Assembly: GCF_947242115.1 (NCBI RefSeq)
Contig: NC_074718.1
Coordinates: forward strand, 45,904,199 to 45,968,198
Direction of reading: 5' to 3'
Source: Biomphalaria glabrata
Lineage: Eukaryota; Mollusca; Gastropoda; Planorbidae
DNA: 64,000 bases
Positions 8,582-17,995 of the stretch are shown here, one piece after another. Every line of letters starts with the position of its first letter. Position 1 is the first letter of the stretch. The notes under the pieces were generated by a model that saw nothing but the letters and a program-made list of their open reading frames with translations, was not told the DNA's origin and made no database searches. The position numbers and the translations under genes were made by a program.

Positions 8582-10711
8582 TTCTTCTTCTTCTTCATCG
8601 TTCTCATTGTTATGTTGGAGTGTTCATATGACTAGACCAGTACATGAGATGAACTGCGCAGTGGTTTCCAAATCAGGGAGCTCTCCATATAGTTTTCTTT
8701 CTATTGGGGTGATTTGGGGCCAATGTCTTATGCAGGCCTCTTGGTAGAGAGAGCAGTTTTGGAGGACGTGGTCGGCATTTTCTGGTGATACTCCACATGG
8801 GCAGATTTCACTGGTTCCAATTTTGAGCTTCCGGAACATGTGTTGTCGCATTCTGTTGTGTCCGGTCCTGAGTCGAAAGATTAGACGTTGGTCTTGTCGG
8901 GATAGCTTATAGTAAGTGTCATCTTTCTTGTGATTTGGATGGGAGCTCGTCCATTTCTCATTTATTTTATCTACAATTAATTTCTTCATTTCTTCTGGAT
9001 AGAGTGCAGAGTTTACTTGTGAGTTTGTTCTCCCACTCTTGGCGAGTGTGTCAGCCTTCTCATTTCCTGCTAGTTGTATGTGAGCTGGTATCCATTGGAT
9101 AACAGTTTTTTTGCTGTTGTTGTTGAGCTTTGTAAGTGCTGTTCTGAGGTTTTTAATATGAGGGGAATCAGAGTTTTGCAAGCTTTGGAGGGTTGTTTTC
9201 ACATCTGTTAGAAAGACAATCTGACTGTGAGGGGAACTTGGATGATTTGCTAACATGGTAGCAGCTAGTGCTAGTGCTTCCCTTTCTGCTCTGTGACTGT
9301 CAGAGAACTCTCCAGTTGCAATGGATTTTTCTAGTTTTCCTCCATCTGGCCATTCGATAAGTATTCCAGCTCCTCCATTTGTGGTGGCTTTATGGGATGA
9401 GCCATCCGTGTAAACTCTGATCCACTGATTGCTAGGGTAATTGGTATTTAGAAAACAGTTCACTATTTCCTTGAGCTCTGTTGGTCTGTAATCAGATTTT
9501 CTTTTTATGTTTTCAATATGGTCCCTTGTAGTAGGAAGAGGGCTTTCATCCCAGGGTAGAGATTCATTATAGTGTATTGAGGATTCCAGAGTAATTTTTT
9601 CAAGTTGGTGTTTCTTTTTTAGGTTTAGAGATTCCTGTATGAAATTGGTCCTTTTGAGACGTTTTTTTGTGCCAGTTTTGTGGATTTTTGTTCTGAGTGG
9701 GTGCCTCTCCAAGGTTTCCAATTTAGTGAATTGGGAAAGGATTTTTATTTCTCTTCTTTCATCCAGAGAGATCAGGGCAGCGGTTTCCTCCATAGCTCTT
9801 ATGGGTGTTGTGTTGTTTTTATTGCTCCTGTCATTATCCTTTGACCAATATTTTGAACCTTGTCTATTTTTCTTAGGTTGGTTTGGGCTGCTGAGCCCCA
9901 TGCTGTGGCACCATACAGGTCTTACATAACTGGTATAGGTCTTTTTCAGGATGTTGTGATTAGCTCCCCAATCTGTGCCAGCTAATTTTTTCAAGAGGGA
10001 TAGTCTCTGGATGCCTTTACTCTGTGTTTTATCTATTTGGTTTTTCCAGGTTAGTCTCGGGTCATAGGTGACTCCAAGATAAGTAGGGCTGTCATTTTTT
10101 TCTAAAGCTTCCAAATCTAATGTTAATTTTATTGTTTGTTGTTTTGTTGACAGTGAGAATATGGTATATGTGGTCTTTTTTGTGTTGATGGACATGCCCC
10201 AGTCTTTGGACCAATTATTGAGTTTATCAAGAGCATCTTGTAATCGAAATTTCGATGTTCCTACATATTCTTCTGTGCTAATTATGGCAAGGTCATCTGC
10301 ATACATGCTGCTTTTAACTTTTCTAGGTAGGTTTTGATTTAGATCGTTTATGAATATTAGGAAAAGTGTTGGGGATAGGACTCCTCCTTGGGGGATGCCA
10401 TTTTTTATACCCACTGTGTGGCTTCTTTGTCCTTGCATGCAAACTAAGGCTTTCCTATTATTTAGGTATTCCTTTATCCAGTTGTACATTCTTTGGGATA
10501 TGTGATGCTGGATTAGCTTGAGCAAGAGACCTTGTTCTCAGACTTTGTCAAATGCTTTTTCTAAGTCAACCCACACAATTGTTGTTGGTTTCTTTTCTCG
10601 AAAGCCGTCTTCTATTTCTTGTGTGATGAAGGCAATTTGATCTTCTGTTGATCTGCCTTTTCTAAAGCCAGCCTGGGCTTCAGTGAGTAGGTTATTTGAC
10701 TCAAGGATCCA
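8582..10711 (-). mobile_element. LINE A2, 5'-truncated copy inserted in a SWIM-gene exon
   Basis: It is flanked by a perfect 12-bp duplication, TGTCTGCCACAT, at 8570-8581 and 10712-10723. The 3' end carries the (GAA)n tail and the 5' end stops abruptly within the RT domain, the usual result of incomplete reverse transcription. The duplicated site is part of the SWIM-finger coding sequence (CTHVAD region), so this insertion split an exon. Very high similarity to LINE A1 suggests a recent insertion. Confidence 0.95.
8624..10525 (-). CDS. LINE A2 partial polyprotein (RT C-part, RNase H, C-terminus)
   Basis: The reading has 633 residues, beginning inside the RT just after the VDLEKAFDKV motif. 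It retains NGIPQGGVLSP and YADD. The full RNase H set is present: YTDGSS, HRAERE, LTDVKT, and an intact GNEKADTLAKSG carrying the last aspartate. The C-terminal CPCG...HVLQNC knuckle is in frame, so this copy gives the family's native C-terminus. A TGG-to-TGA change (at about 10537) separates it from the preceding 69-residue piece at 10538-10747, whose first residues are flanking sequence. Endonuclease and RT fingers are absent through truncation. Confidence 0.9.
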   Translation of the reverse strand: MLKLIQHHISQRMYNWIKEYLNNRKALVCMQGQRSHTVGIKNGIPQGGVLSPTLFLIFINDLNQNLPRKVKSSMYADDLAIISTEEYVGTSKFRLQDALDKLNNWSKDWGMSINTKKTTYTIFSLSTKQQTIKLTLDLEALEKNDSPTYLGVTYDPRLTWKNQIDKTQSKGIQRLSLLKKLAGTDWGANHNILKKTYTSYVRPVWCHSMGLSSPNQPKKNRQGSKYWSKDNDRSNKNNTTPIRAMEETAALISLDERREIKILSQFTKLETLERHPLRTKIHKTGTKKRLKRTNFIQESLNLKKKHQLEKITLESSIHYNESLPWDESPLPTTRDHIENIKRKSDYRPTELKEIVNCFLNTNYPSNQWIRVYTDGSSHKATTNGGAGILIEWPDGGKLEKSIATGEFSDSHRAEREALALAATMLANHPSSPHSQIVFLTDVKTTLQSLQNSDSPHIKNLRTALTKLNNNSKKTVIQWIPAHIQLAGNEKADTLAKSGRTNSQVNSALYPEEMKKLIVDKINEKWTSSHPNHKKDDTYYKLSRQDQRLIFRLRTGHNRMRQHMFRKLKIGTSEICPCGVSPENADHVLQNCSLYQEACIRHWPQITPIERKLYGELPDLETTAQFISCTGLVI

Positions 10712-10783
10712 TGTCTGCCACATGAGTGCAGGACTCACCAAGTCCAACTATACAAGAACAGTGGGCTGATAGAATAATACCAT
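10712..10783 (-). pseudogene. SWIM zinc-finger exon fragment
   Basis: The minus-strand reading SAHCSCIVGLGESCTHVAD carries the C-x-C...C-x-H metal-binding pattern of a SWIM finger, with the GLGESCTHVA signature of invertebrate YqaJ-associated SWIM proteins. Downstream coding continues across the LINE A2 insertion at 8570 and below. Upstream it is cut by the 3' tail of LINE C1 at about 10788. SWIM fingers bind DNA or protein; in this family they usually precede a YqaJ-like exonuclease domain, which is not seen here. The gene is broken. Confidence 0.75.
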
Positions 10784-10849
10784 CTTCTTCTTATATAATA
10801 CACACGTTACTTCAAAAAAGAAGTTGATTACGTCCTACGCGTCATGCAT

Positions 10850-11893
10850 TTAGTCATGCATATTAACCAATGACTTAAATTCTGCCAAGTCCCTGGTTTT
10901 CCTGGCTAGCTCAGGTAACCCATTCCATGCTCTAATAGTACTAGGGAAGAAGGAGTATTTGTACAAATTTGTCCTAGCATATGGGACGAGGAATGTGCCT
11001 TTATCTTTGTGTCTTTCAGAGTATTTTATTAAATTTTGTTTTTGTATTTGAAGATTATGGTTCAGTGTTTTATGTATGATTGCTACTTTACCTTTGAGCC
11101 TTCTGTCCTGAAGGCTTTCTAAATTTAGTGATTTTACTAAAGGTGTTACTCTAGTCAAATGTGAATATTCGTTTGTTATGAATCTCACTGCTCTATTTTG
11201 TGTCTGTTCCAGTTTCTTAATGTTTTCTTGAGTTGAGGGGTCCCAAACGGAGGATGCATATTCTATTATTGGCCTAACCAAGGTTAAATAACATTTTAGT
11301 TTTATGTTCTTATTTGATTTGTAGAAATTTCTTTTAATAAATCCTAATGCTTTGTTTGATTTTTTTGTAGTTTCATCAATATGTGGATTCCATGATAGTT
11401 TTTCATTTGTTATAACACCTAGGTATTTTGCGTTTTTAGTCTGTGTTACTGGTTTGCCATGAATAAGATAAGGGGAATTAATTTGTTTTAGTTTTTTTGT
11501 TACTCTTAACAACTGACATTTTTCTGGGTGGAAAGACATGCTCCAATTTGATTCCCATTTCTGTAATTCATCTAATTCTCTTTGTAAAATATCTGTGTCT
11601 TGTGTTGTTTTTATTGTTCTATATATTATGCAATCATCTGCAAATAATCTGACTTTTGTTCCTGAAGTAATGCAATTTGGTAAATCATTTATGTAAATTA
11701 AAAATAGTAGTGGACCCAAGACTGTTCCTTGAGGTACACCTGAGTTTACTGTTATCGGTGTTGATTTAGAGCCATTTATTATTACAGTTTGTTCTCTCCC
11801 TATCAGAAAATCTTTAATCCACTGATGCAGTGGACCATTAATGCCGAAATATTTTAATTTTTTTAAGCAAACTATGGTGGTGAACTTTGTCAA
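10850..11893 (-). CDS. LINE C1 reverse transcriptase, C-terminal part
   Basis: A 347-residue reading with the RT core GVPQGTVLGPLLFLIYINDL, the catalytic LFADDC, the FHPEKCQLLRVT strand, KYLGV and a thumb region LVRPIIEYASSVWDP. It ends naturally at SLVNMHD with a stop. The N-terminal part of the RT (SKAFDKVHHHSLL) lies in another frame at 11838-12110, so one frameshift separates them near 11840-11890. Endonuclease and ORF1 are absent through 5' truncation. The copy at 50986 is nearly identical without this frameshift. Confidence 0.9.
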   Translation of the reverse strand: MTKFTTIVCLKKLKYFGINGPLHQWIKDFLIGREQTVIINGSKSTPITVNSGVPQGTVLGPLLFLIYINDLPNCITSGTKVRLFADDCIIYRTIKTTQDTDILQRELDELQKWESNWSMSFHPEKCQLLRVTKKLKQINSPYLIHGKPVTQTKNAKYLGVITNEKLSWNPHIDETTKKSNKALGFIKRNFYKSNKNIKLKCYLTLVRPIIEYASSVWDPSTQENIKKLEQTQNRAVRFITNEYSHLTRVTPLVKSLNLESLQDRRLKGKVAIIHKTLNHNLQIQKQNLIKYSERHKDKGTFLVPYARTNLYKYSFFPSTIRAWNGLPELARKTRDLAEFKSLVNMHD

Positions 11894-12110
11894 AAGCCTT
11901 AGAAAAATCTAGTAAGATAGCATCTATTTGTTCACTATTATCTAAACCTTTTGAAAAATCATCAATTAGTCCTATTAGTTGTGTTTCACATGATCTATAT
12001 TTCCTAAAGCCATGTTGGTATGGTGTGAGGACATTATGTTTGTCTAAGTGGTTTATGATGTTGCTACATATTATGTGTTCTAGGATTTTACATGTGATGC
12101 TGGTAAGCAT
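11838..12110 (-). CDS. LINE C1 reverse transcriptase, N-terminal fragment
   Basis: A 90-residue reading with RT fingers motifs: LTSITCKILEHII, YQHGFRKYRSCETQL and LLDFSKAFDKVHHHSLL. It overlaps the following frame by about 55 bp, marking a small indel in the A-rich run where KKLKYFGI reads on in the intact copy. The element's truncation point lies directly upstream. Confidence 0.85.
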   Translation of the reverse strand: MLTSITCKILEHIICSNIINHLDKHNVLTPYQHGFRKYRSCETQLIGLIDDFSKGLDNSEQIDAILLDFSKAFDKVHHHSLLKKIKIFRH

Positions 12111-12112
12111 AT

Positions 12113-12184
12113 GCCCTGCACTCTACATTCGATCTTGTCACTGGTTACCCAGCATACAGAGACAAAGAATATGAACATTTGCAA
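12113..12184 (+). pseudogene. PHKB: PHKB exon fragment (phosphorylase kinase beta), 5' side lost
   Basis: The reading ALHSTFDLVTGYPAYRDKE then YEHLQ ends exactly at a GTAAGT donor (12185). From memory, human PHKB has CLHSVFNVHTGDELLSYEE then YGHLQ at the same place, followed by an exon beginning INAVSLY. The upstream part of the exon is missing because LINE C1 abuts it at 12112. PHKB is the regulatory beta subunit of the cytosolic glycogen phosphorylase kinase hexadecamer. The remaining PHKB exons on this strand are at 16325-16466 and 17680-17877. The exon expected between here and 16325 was not found. Confidence 0.72.
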
Positions 12185-12699
12185 GTAAGTTGTTTCTTGG
12201 TCATCAGGAATTTGTAGCCAAAGAAACATCCATTTAGAAAGATAAAACTATTAGTAGCCTAATGCAAAAAAGCAGAAGTTGCATGGATAGTGCATCAGTG
12301 CTTGGACATTGATTCTAATCTAAAAATGAATAATCCTAAAACGAGTCAGTAAATTAATTATGTTACAAGCAGATGAGACTCTTAATCATACACCAACAGA
12401 TTCATCTATAATAGATTATGAATACTTTAATCTTGATTAACAAACAATAATATGTCAATTAAATTACTCCATTTTTCAGTTCCTTCTCTTCCTATTTCAA
12501 CACAAATTTGCACCTTTCCACATTCACACTATGCTGCACACGTAACAAATTACCTTACAAGTGAACAATTCAGCAATATACAGAGCATATAGGATAAATG
12601 CCTGATGGAGGATATCTTACATCCCTTAGTAGAAAATAGATCATGTGCCACCAAGCAGATATAAGACCTGTTTGATCAAAATGGATGTTTTTTGTATGT

Positions 12700-12860
12700 C
12701 ATTTGTCAGGAGTTAAAAAAAAGAACACCACCAAAATGTTATTTAACCTTTGTTTTGGATTCCTCAACTCAAGGAAACATACCAATACTAGAACAGTCTT
12801 AAAAAAAAAGCAGTGAGGTCAACAACTAGGTCAGTGAAACACTAGGTTTAGAGACTTCAG
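12700..12860 (+). repeat. LINE C remnant with internal loss
   Basis: Matches the LINE C thumb region: AAAATGTTATTTAACCTTTG, then CCTCAACTCAAGGAAACAT, then AGCAGTGAGG. Material between these blocks is missing or scrambled. It is clearly older than C1 and C2. Confidence 0.7.
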
Positions 12861-13044
12861 GATCAAAAAGACATTTAGTATTGCAACAAAAGTACATAAA
12901 CTTAACCGTAAATTAACAATTAAAAAACAAAACTTGATAGAGAGACAAATAAATGATTTCTAGTTCTTTAAATTCTCAGTTGATCTTTTTCAATCACAGA
13001 ATGAGTCTGCCAAATATAGCCAATTTCATAGTACAATTATGTTA

Positions 13045-13155
13045 ACTGTATGCCTGCTTTGGACTGATGGCTCTGGGTTTGAAATCTGCCACCATCCTCT
13101 CCCATCCTACATGAGGTTTGGGATGGGAGGAAATAGTCTTCAAATTTCTTAAGTC
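13045..13155 (+). repeat. SINE-2 (tRNA-like) remnant
   Basis: CTGCTTTGGACTGATGG, CTGGGTTTGAAATCTGCC, and a CCATCC...GGTTTGGGATGGGAGG block, followed by TAGTCTTCAAATTTC. They match in order the reverse complement of 47395-47510. It sits between two LINE C remnants. Confidence 0.55.
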
Positions 13156-13297
13156 ATTGAGTGACTAATTAACATGAGCAATTCAATATCATTTTTTAAA
13201 AAGTCTGCTGGTGTGTTTGACTGATGCAAAAATTATTTACATACTTTAAGTGTAATCAACATGATCAGTGCTTCTCTCTAACAATCTCTATTTATAA

Positions 13298-13352
13298 CGT
13301 TTTTGAAGTAAGGTCTGTATAATATAAGATAAGAAGATAAGATATAAAAAAG
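13298..13352 (+). repeat. LINE C 3'-tail remnant
   Basis: TTTTTGAAGTAAGGTCTGTATAATATAAGATAAG is the 3' end shared with 52115-52158 (TTTTGAAGTAACGTCTGTATTATATAAG). The GATAA-type tail repeats follow. It may be the 3' end of the same old copy seen at 12700. Confidence 0.75.
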
Positions 13353-13359
13353 AAAAGCT

Positions 13360-13919
13360 TATAGCTATAAATGTTAAAATTATCAAATGAAAATCTTTAA
13401 TCTACAAAAAAAAAATAAAAAAAAATAGGTTTAGTGTTTTACAGTGTAAGAATAATACAATACAAATCTTTAGCTTGTGATTAATTTGTGAAAGATTGTC
13501 CCATACTAAAGAACTATGAAATGAAATAATATTGCTCTTCTATAATATTAGTGCAACTCTGATAGACACTTCAGAGAGTCTAGTTGACTAGATTGAAACT
13601 GTTGTGAGAGACAACATGACCTTTCTTTTCACCTGGGAAAGATCATGACAGATGGTTGACAAGGGGTGGGAATCTACTGGAAAGGTTGAACAATAACAAT
13701 ATCACGCTAACCCCCGCTCTATACTTATGCAGTCATTTGTCAAATCATTGTTTTATGGATGTGGAGCCTTGACACTTTCAGCTGATACACAAATATGGAT
13801 GTGAGTCTCAAGATTATTTCTTTGTTTACATATCTAAATATTTCCTACACTATGCATGACACAGATTTAGAAAATAAATATAATTAGCTTTAGGAACTAA
13901 GGATCACTAAGAACAGCAG
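13360..13919. other. No recognised gene or repeat
   Basis: AT-rich DNA. One short open stretch near 13695-13790 was inspected but matches no PHKB segment or other family known to me. Confidence 0.4.
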
Positions 13920-13924
13920 AAGAC

Positions 13925-15015
13925 TGATACAAATGGTTCCTGGTTATTTCATTCACAGTCACTTCATCCCAGTCGATTCATCTTTGGTCACTTCATCCCC
14001 TGGTCATTTCATCTCCTTTTCATTTCATCCCCTGGTTATTTCATCCGCTAGTCATTTCATCCTCTTATCCATCAAATAATAATTGTAAAAAGTTTGAAAT
14101 TAACAGTTTTTCATTTTATTTCATTTACAAGACAAAAACTGTGACACATTAAAGAAGAACAGAATATAATGTCATTAAAAATATTAAAGTTTAACATTTA
14201 TAGATATAGAGCTAATGTAAAGATTGTTTTGCGTGTTAATTGAAAGATAAGATAGGCTATTGATAGTTGGTACAGAAGACAATCCATTGATTCGTATTGC
14301 TGTACATCATTCTTAATTTCTTAGCCAGTGTTACATATTTCTTGCAGTCAGCATTTATTAGAAATTAGAAAAAATAAAATGTTATATCTGGGTTTGAAAT
14401 TGCATGCTCATATTCAAGAAAGAATGATTGACAATTAAAGATAAAATAAAAAAAGATGGCCATCAGGAGAAAAGTTATCAGCAGCATGATCATAAGTATT
14501 TTAATCGTTTTCATCTCTCAAAAGATATTCATCACTTTCACCACACATTTACCTCCTTTGATAAGTAATCAGCCTAGAGCGGCATGATCATAATTATTCT
14601 AATTGTACTTGTATCTCTCAAGAGATTTCCCCTACTTCCACCACACCTTGGCATTTGTTCATTACATTAACACAAAATGTGCAGGATAATATTGGCATCC
14701 CTATAGCAAACAGAAACAATAGAACTAAATACAAAGCCTGCATTACAATATATCTACTTATTTACATATATTATTTCACTTCTCAAAAATTATGAAGACT
14801 GGAAAGAACAATATAAACACTATAATAACTGTCAAAATATCAAAAAGTGTTCTAAATAAACATATTTATATATTAGATAAACAAGGGCTTAAAGGCGAAG
14901 CCTTAACAGCACAGTTACACAACTAGAAAAAAATATTTAAATGGGGACAAAGTGACCAAGGATGAATAGATTGGGGATGATGGGACCAGGGATGAAATGA
15001 TCAGTCACCAGTACA
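13925..15015. repeat. Fold-back element with CATTTCATCCC minisatellite arms
   Basis: The left arm (about 13940-14065) is a run of 16-17-bp units of the type TCATTTCATCCCCTGG. The right arm (about 14940-15010) contains the same words inverted (GGGACCAGGGATGAAATG, GTGACCAAGGATGAAT), so the two ends can pair. Inside, two diverged copies of a roughly 100-bp block (14480-14560, 14578-14660; both begin GCATGATCATAA and contain ATCTCTCAA) lie in tandem. No ORF is present. It is read as a fold-back or MITE-like element; the superfamily is not assigned and no target duplication was established. Confidence 0.6.
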
Positions 15016-15368
15016 AATCATCAAATGTCTTGAAGTTGTGAAAAAGTTATTAGTTATTTAAAGCATGGGGAAAAATTTAAAAGGATTTCGCTTGAAAATT
15101 TTATTTCACCTGAAACTGTTTCTTAATATTCTTAATATTTTTAGATGTTATTTCATTTAGCACACTTTAGATGTAACAAATATATTTACCTAGCATAGCT
15201 CAAGATATACAACATTTTATAGGAACTTGAACTTGCTGAACCTTTGTATGTCTTACAAGAATAAAAAAAATGATATTTCTATTGTATTACAGAGTTGCAC
15301 TATATCTCCTGGAATACCAGTAAATAGAAATACTGTTTCAGCAAGTAATATTTTCATTTCTAATTATA

Positions 15369-15649
15369 GTAAAAAAAAAAGTAAAGTTCACCTTTCAGAC
15401 CTTGCAGTCTATAGGGCAGATGATGAAAAGGTAATCTTTTTCTGTGGCCCACAGTTAACAAGGGTATCATGAGGCCAGCACAATGACCAACCGCCTTTAC
15501 TTTTCCCAACTAATGTCAGGTACCCATTAGAGCTTGGACTCAAAGGCCCCCAAAGATCCTGAAATTAAAAATTGCAGCCTTTACCAGGATTCGAACTTGG
15601 GACACCCAGCTCAGAAGCCAAGGGCTTACTGCTCATCCATTGCACCTCC
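15369..15649 (-). repeat. SINE-1 copy with target duplication
   Basis: It is flanked by the 13-bp duplication ATTTCTAATTATA at 15356-15368 and 15650-15662. On the minus strand the tRNA-like head comes first: a degenerate box A and the box B AAGTTCGAATCCTGG. The body then has a CTCTAATGGGTACCTGACATTAGTT-type block and the tail-side CAGACCTTGCAGTC block, ending in A-rich sequence. This is one of the best-bounded SINE-1 copies here. Confidence 0.9.
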
Positions 15650-15749
15650 ATTTCTAATTATACAATTATGAATATGTCAAAGAATGAGGGAAAAAGAACT
15701 ATAACCTTTTTTTTCTCCCACAATAACAATGACCTTATCAGTCACCTGC

Positions 15750-15890
15750 AACTAGGGATCATCTCATGGAAATTAGAGGATGGCCTGGACATTAGCTATG
15801 GTCAGAACAATGTTGTTTTCCTTCTAAGTGGATGGCAAGCTAAGGCTAATGAGCCTTTCCTACCTGAAGATTACCTGGCTTAGTTGCCAG
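15750..15890 (-). repeat. Old fragment of the LINE 5'-module repeat
   Basis: GTTTTCCTTCTAAGTGGATGG then AGCTAAGGCTAATGAGCC resembles the antisense of the LINE 5' block seen at 40735-40790, 32565-32610 and 5400-5470. The match is short and diverged, so boundaries are approximate. Confidence 0.5.
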
Positions 15891-16004
15891 TTGTTCAACT
15901 TTGCCCCTTCATTCAACAGATGAAGTCAACTTCATACAGAATCTAGTTTTTTATGTGGAGAGAACTTATAGAACACCTGACTATGACTATGGGAAAGAGG
16001 AAAT

Positions 16005-16190
16005 ATAACAATAAAAGCACAGAGATTCATGCCAGGTAAATATAACAATAAGGACAGAAAGCCTGATAATTATAACAATGGAGATACATGCTGGTAACTT
16101 AAACAATGGAAGAATAGAGATGCATGCTTACTAGATATAACAATGGTAAAAAAAGATAACAATGGAAACAGATATCCCCCAAAAAATAAA
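16005..16190. repeat. Degenerate tandem repeat (AACAATGGA-type)
   Basis: About six to seven imperfect units of 25-35 bp, each with TATAACAATGG or a variant followed by an AGATNCATGC word. No coding role is evident. Confidence 0.6.
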
Positions 16191-16324
16191 TATAATACTG
16201 GATATCTAATTTTTTATTCATTGACATCTAATTTAATGAAATAGAACACATAATCTTATCTTATCATAAGCAAGAAATGCAAGATGTTTTAAGAAATATA
16301 TTATTGTATTTGTCATCATTTCAG

Positions 16325-16466
16325 TTGGCATTGCTAGAGCAGCATTAAGACAGTCAATGAATGCAACTTATTTGGTGAGCATGGAGCCACCTGGTCTGGG
16401 ATTTTTGTTAATATTGATGCCCACCACAGGAACAGAACAATCTTACCCTGGGAATCAAACTCTGAG
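16325..16466 (+). pseudogene. PHKB: PHKB exon with frameshift
   Basis: It is bounded by an acceptor (TTTCAG, 16319-16324) and a GTAAGC donor at 16467. The first part reads GIARAALRQSMN. The second part, in the next frame, reads FGEHGATWSGIFVNIDAHH then RNRTIL. From memory, human PHKB has GLAKAALEAIN then [20 protein letters not shown] then RNRQTL. The two frames are separated by a small deletion (about 4 nt relative to the expected spacing) near 16367-16372, so the exon cannot be translated through. Intact splice sites with a broken frame indicate a duplicated genomic fragment and not a processed copy. It lies between the exon at 12113 and that at 17680, in the expected order. Confidence 0.82.
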
Positions 16467-16984
16467 GTAAGCAAAGAACAAAGCCTCTTTGTAAAAAAAA
16501 ATGCCCATGGAAAGATAACAAAAGTAAAAAAAAAAATTATGTGGGCAGACTCTTGACAAAGTGCAAAACAATGAGTCCTATTAATGTAACTAACTTGAAA
16601 GGTTCTTTTTGGGGACTTGATGGTCAAAGATATTAGCATAGTACATGGGCTCTGGTGCTGTGGCTAGTTCGGAGATCTGTTTGTATCCTCAGAGCTTATC
16701 TATATTTAACCATATTTTATTCTCCTCTTTATAATCATTTTACCATTGTAATATGAGGCCAAAGAAAAAAGAATGTATGTACTAGGTACTAGGCAGCCTA
16801 GCAGAGAAACTTCATTTTTGTAGATCACTCAGTCTACAACTGCTATTAGTCTTACATCTCCTATTCTCAACCACAGCAACTCTTTCTATTTTCAGTTTGT
16901 ATTCATGTTTGAGTAATAGGAACTGAGATTTATTTTGAATATCCCATTATTTGGTCTCTGCACAGTCCACTACATGGTTTTCAT

Positions 16985-17290
16985 TTTGCATGATTAACCT
17001 CGCTAATTCAGACAAACTGTTCAATGCTCTAATGACACCGGGGAAGGAATACTTGGACAAACTTGTCCTAGCATATGGAAAAAGAAATGTGCTTTTATCT
17101 TTGTGTCTTTCTCAGTATATTATTAGGTGTGTTTTGTATTTGCAAATTTTTGTTCAGTGTTTAATGTTTATTACTGTACTTTTTAGTCTTTAGTTCAGGA
17201 ATTTCTAAATTTAGTGACTTTACCAATGGTGTTACTCAAATGTGAATATTTGTTTGTTATAAATCTCATGGCTCTATTTTGCATCATGTA
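16985..17290 (-). repeat. Old LINE C remnant
   Basis: It aligns in order with LINE C1 10905-11215: CAATGCTCTAATGACACCGG, AAACTTGTCCTAGCATATGG, TTTATCTTTGTGTCTTTC, TCTAAATTTAGTGACTTTACC and AAATCTCATGGCTCTATTTTG. It is heavily diverged and lies inside a PHKB intron-like interval. Confidence 0.82.
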
Positions 17291-17679
17291 TTTCAATTTT
17301 ATGTTTATGTTAGGTTGTTTTCATTTATTTGGGGGGGGGGGAGGTAATTACTTATACCAATTATTAAATCATATCATTTAATGAGCCATAAAAAAAATTG
17401 TTACTTGCTTTGAAAATAAGAAATATGCAGTACATATGCATTGCAAATAAATGAATCTACAGATGTAGCAGGACTAGTTGAAAATAAAGCACTTTTATGG
17501 CATAATGTGAGATCTAGTCAGTTTCATCAGGAAACCAAGCACTTGACTACTCTGCTGCCATGTATATTCCTCAAAACCTAATCTTGTGAACTTTCAATGG
17601 ACAAGAATCCTGGATCTTGATATTTGCATACTCTTGTATCCTTGAACTTTTCGAAATGACTTTTTTTTTTGTATCGCAG

Positions 17680-17877
17680 AACACTGATGCCTCTCTTCTA
17701 TTGAGTGTAAGTTGGCCTGCATTAGCCATAAATGAAGATGATGTTAGAATGAATACAATTGAGAAGGTCCTTCGCAAGTTAAAAGGCAACTTTGGTATCA
17801 AACATTTTCCTAGAGATAGGTACAAAACAGCTATAGAGGACAAAAATAGAAAGTATTACCGCCCTGCTGAAATAAAG
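17680..17877 (+). pseudogene. PHKB: PHKB exon (phosphorylase kinase beta), likely decayed
   Basis: A 198-bp, 66-codon, phase-0 exon between a pyrimidine-rich acceptor (TCGCAG, ends 17679) and a GTATGA donor. It starts NTDASLLLSVSWPALAINE and ends KYYRPAEIK. Human PHKB from memory has [20 protein letters not shown] and CYYKPAEIK here, and VRKLKGKYG matches LRKLKGNFG. The normally invariant FLRDGY is FPRDRY, and EDPNR is EDKNR, so function looks doubtful although the frame is open. The alpha-subunit paralogue has AELK and TKLQGRYG here, so beta is the better match. The expected next exon (LFDGIECEFP) was not found; LINE B3 lies 0.1 kb downstream. Confidence 0.85.
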
Positions 17878-17995
17878 GTATGAGTTTAAAAAAATAGTTT
17901 AAAAAAATAGTTCTTACTTTACATTTACACACTGTGTTTTAAGTTTGTACATTTTTGTTTCAAGTTTCTCAGTACTGTTTTTTTAACTGAAGTAA

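Larger units (their letters stand above)
10788..12112 (-). mobile_element. LINE C1, 5'-truncated non-LTR retrotransposon
   Basis: The 3' end has the family tail (TATTATATAAG plus GATAA/GAAGAA units) after TCATGCATGACTAAATGCATGACGCG-type 3' UTR sequence; copies at 50986-52158 and 63694-64000 share it. The 5' end begins inside the RT (LTSITCKILEHII). The RT lacks any RNase H, and the motif style fits the CR1/L2/jockey-like group; the clade is not fixed. No target duplication could be found. The left flank is SWIM-gene debris (minus) and the right flank a PHKB exon (plus), so this copy may mark a rearrangement. Confidence 0.88.
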
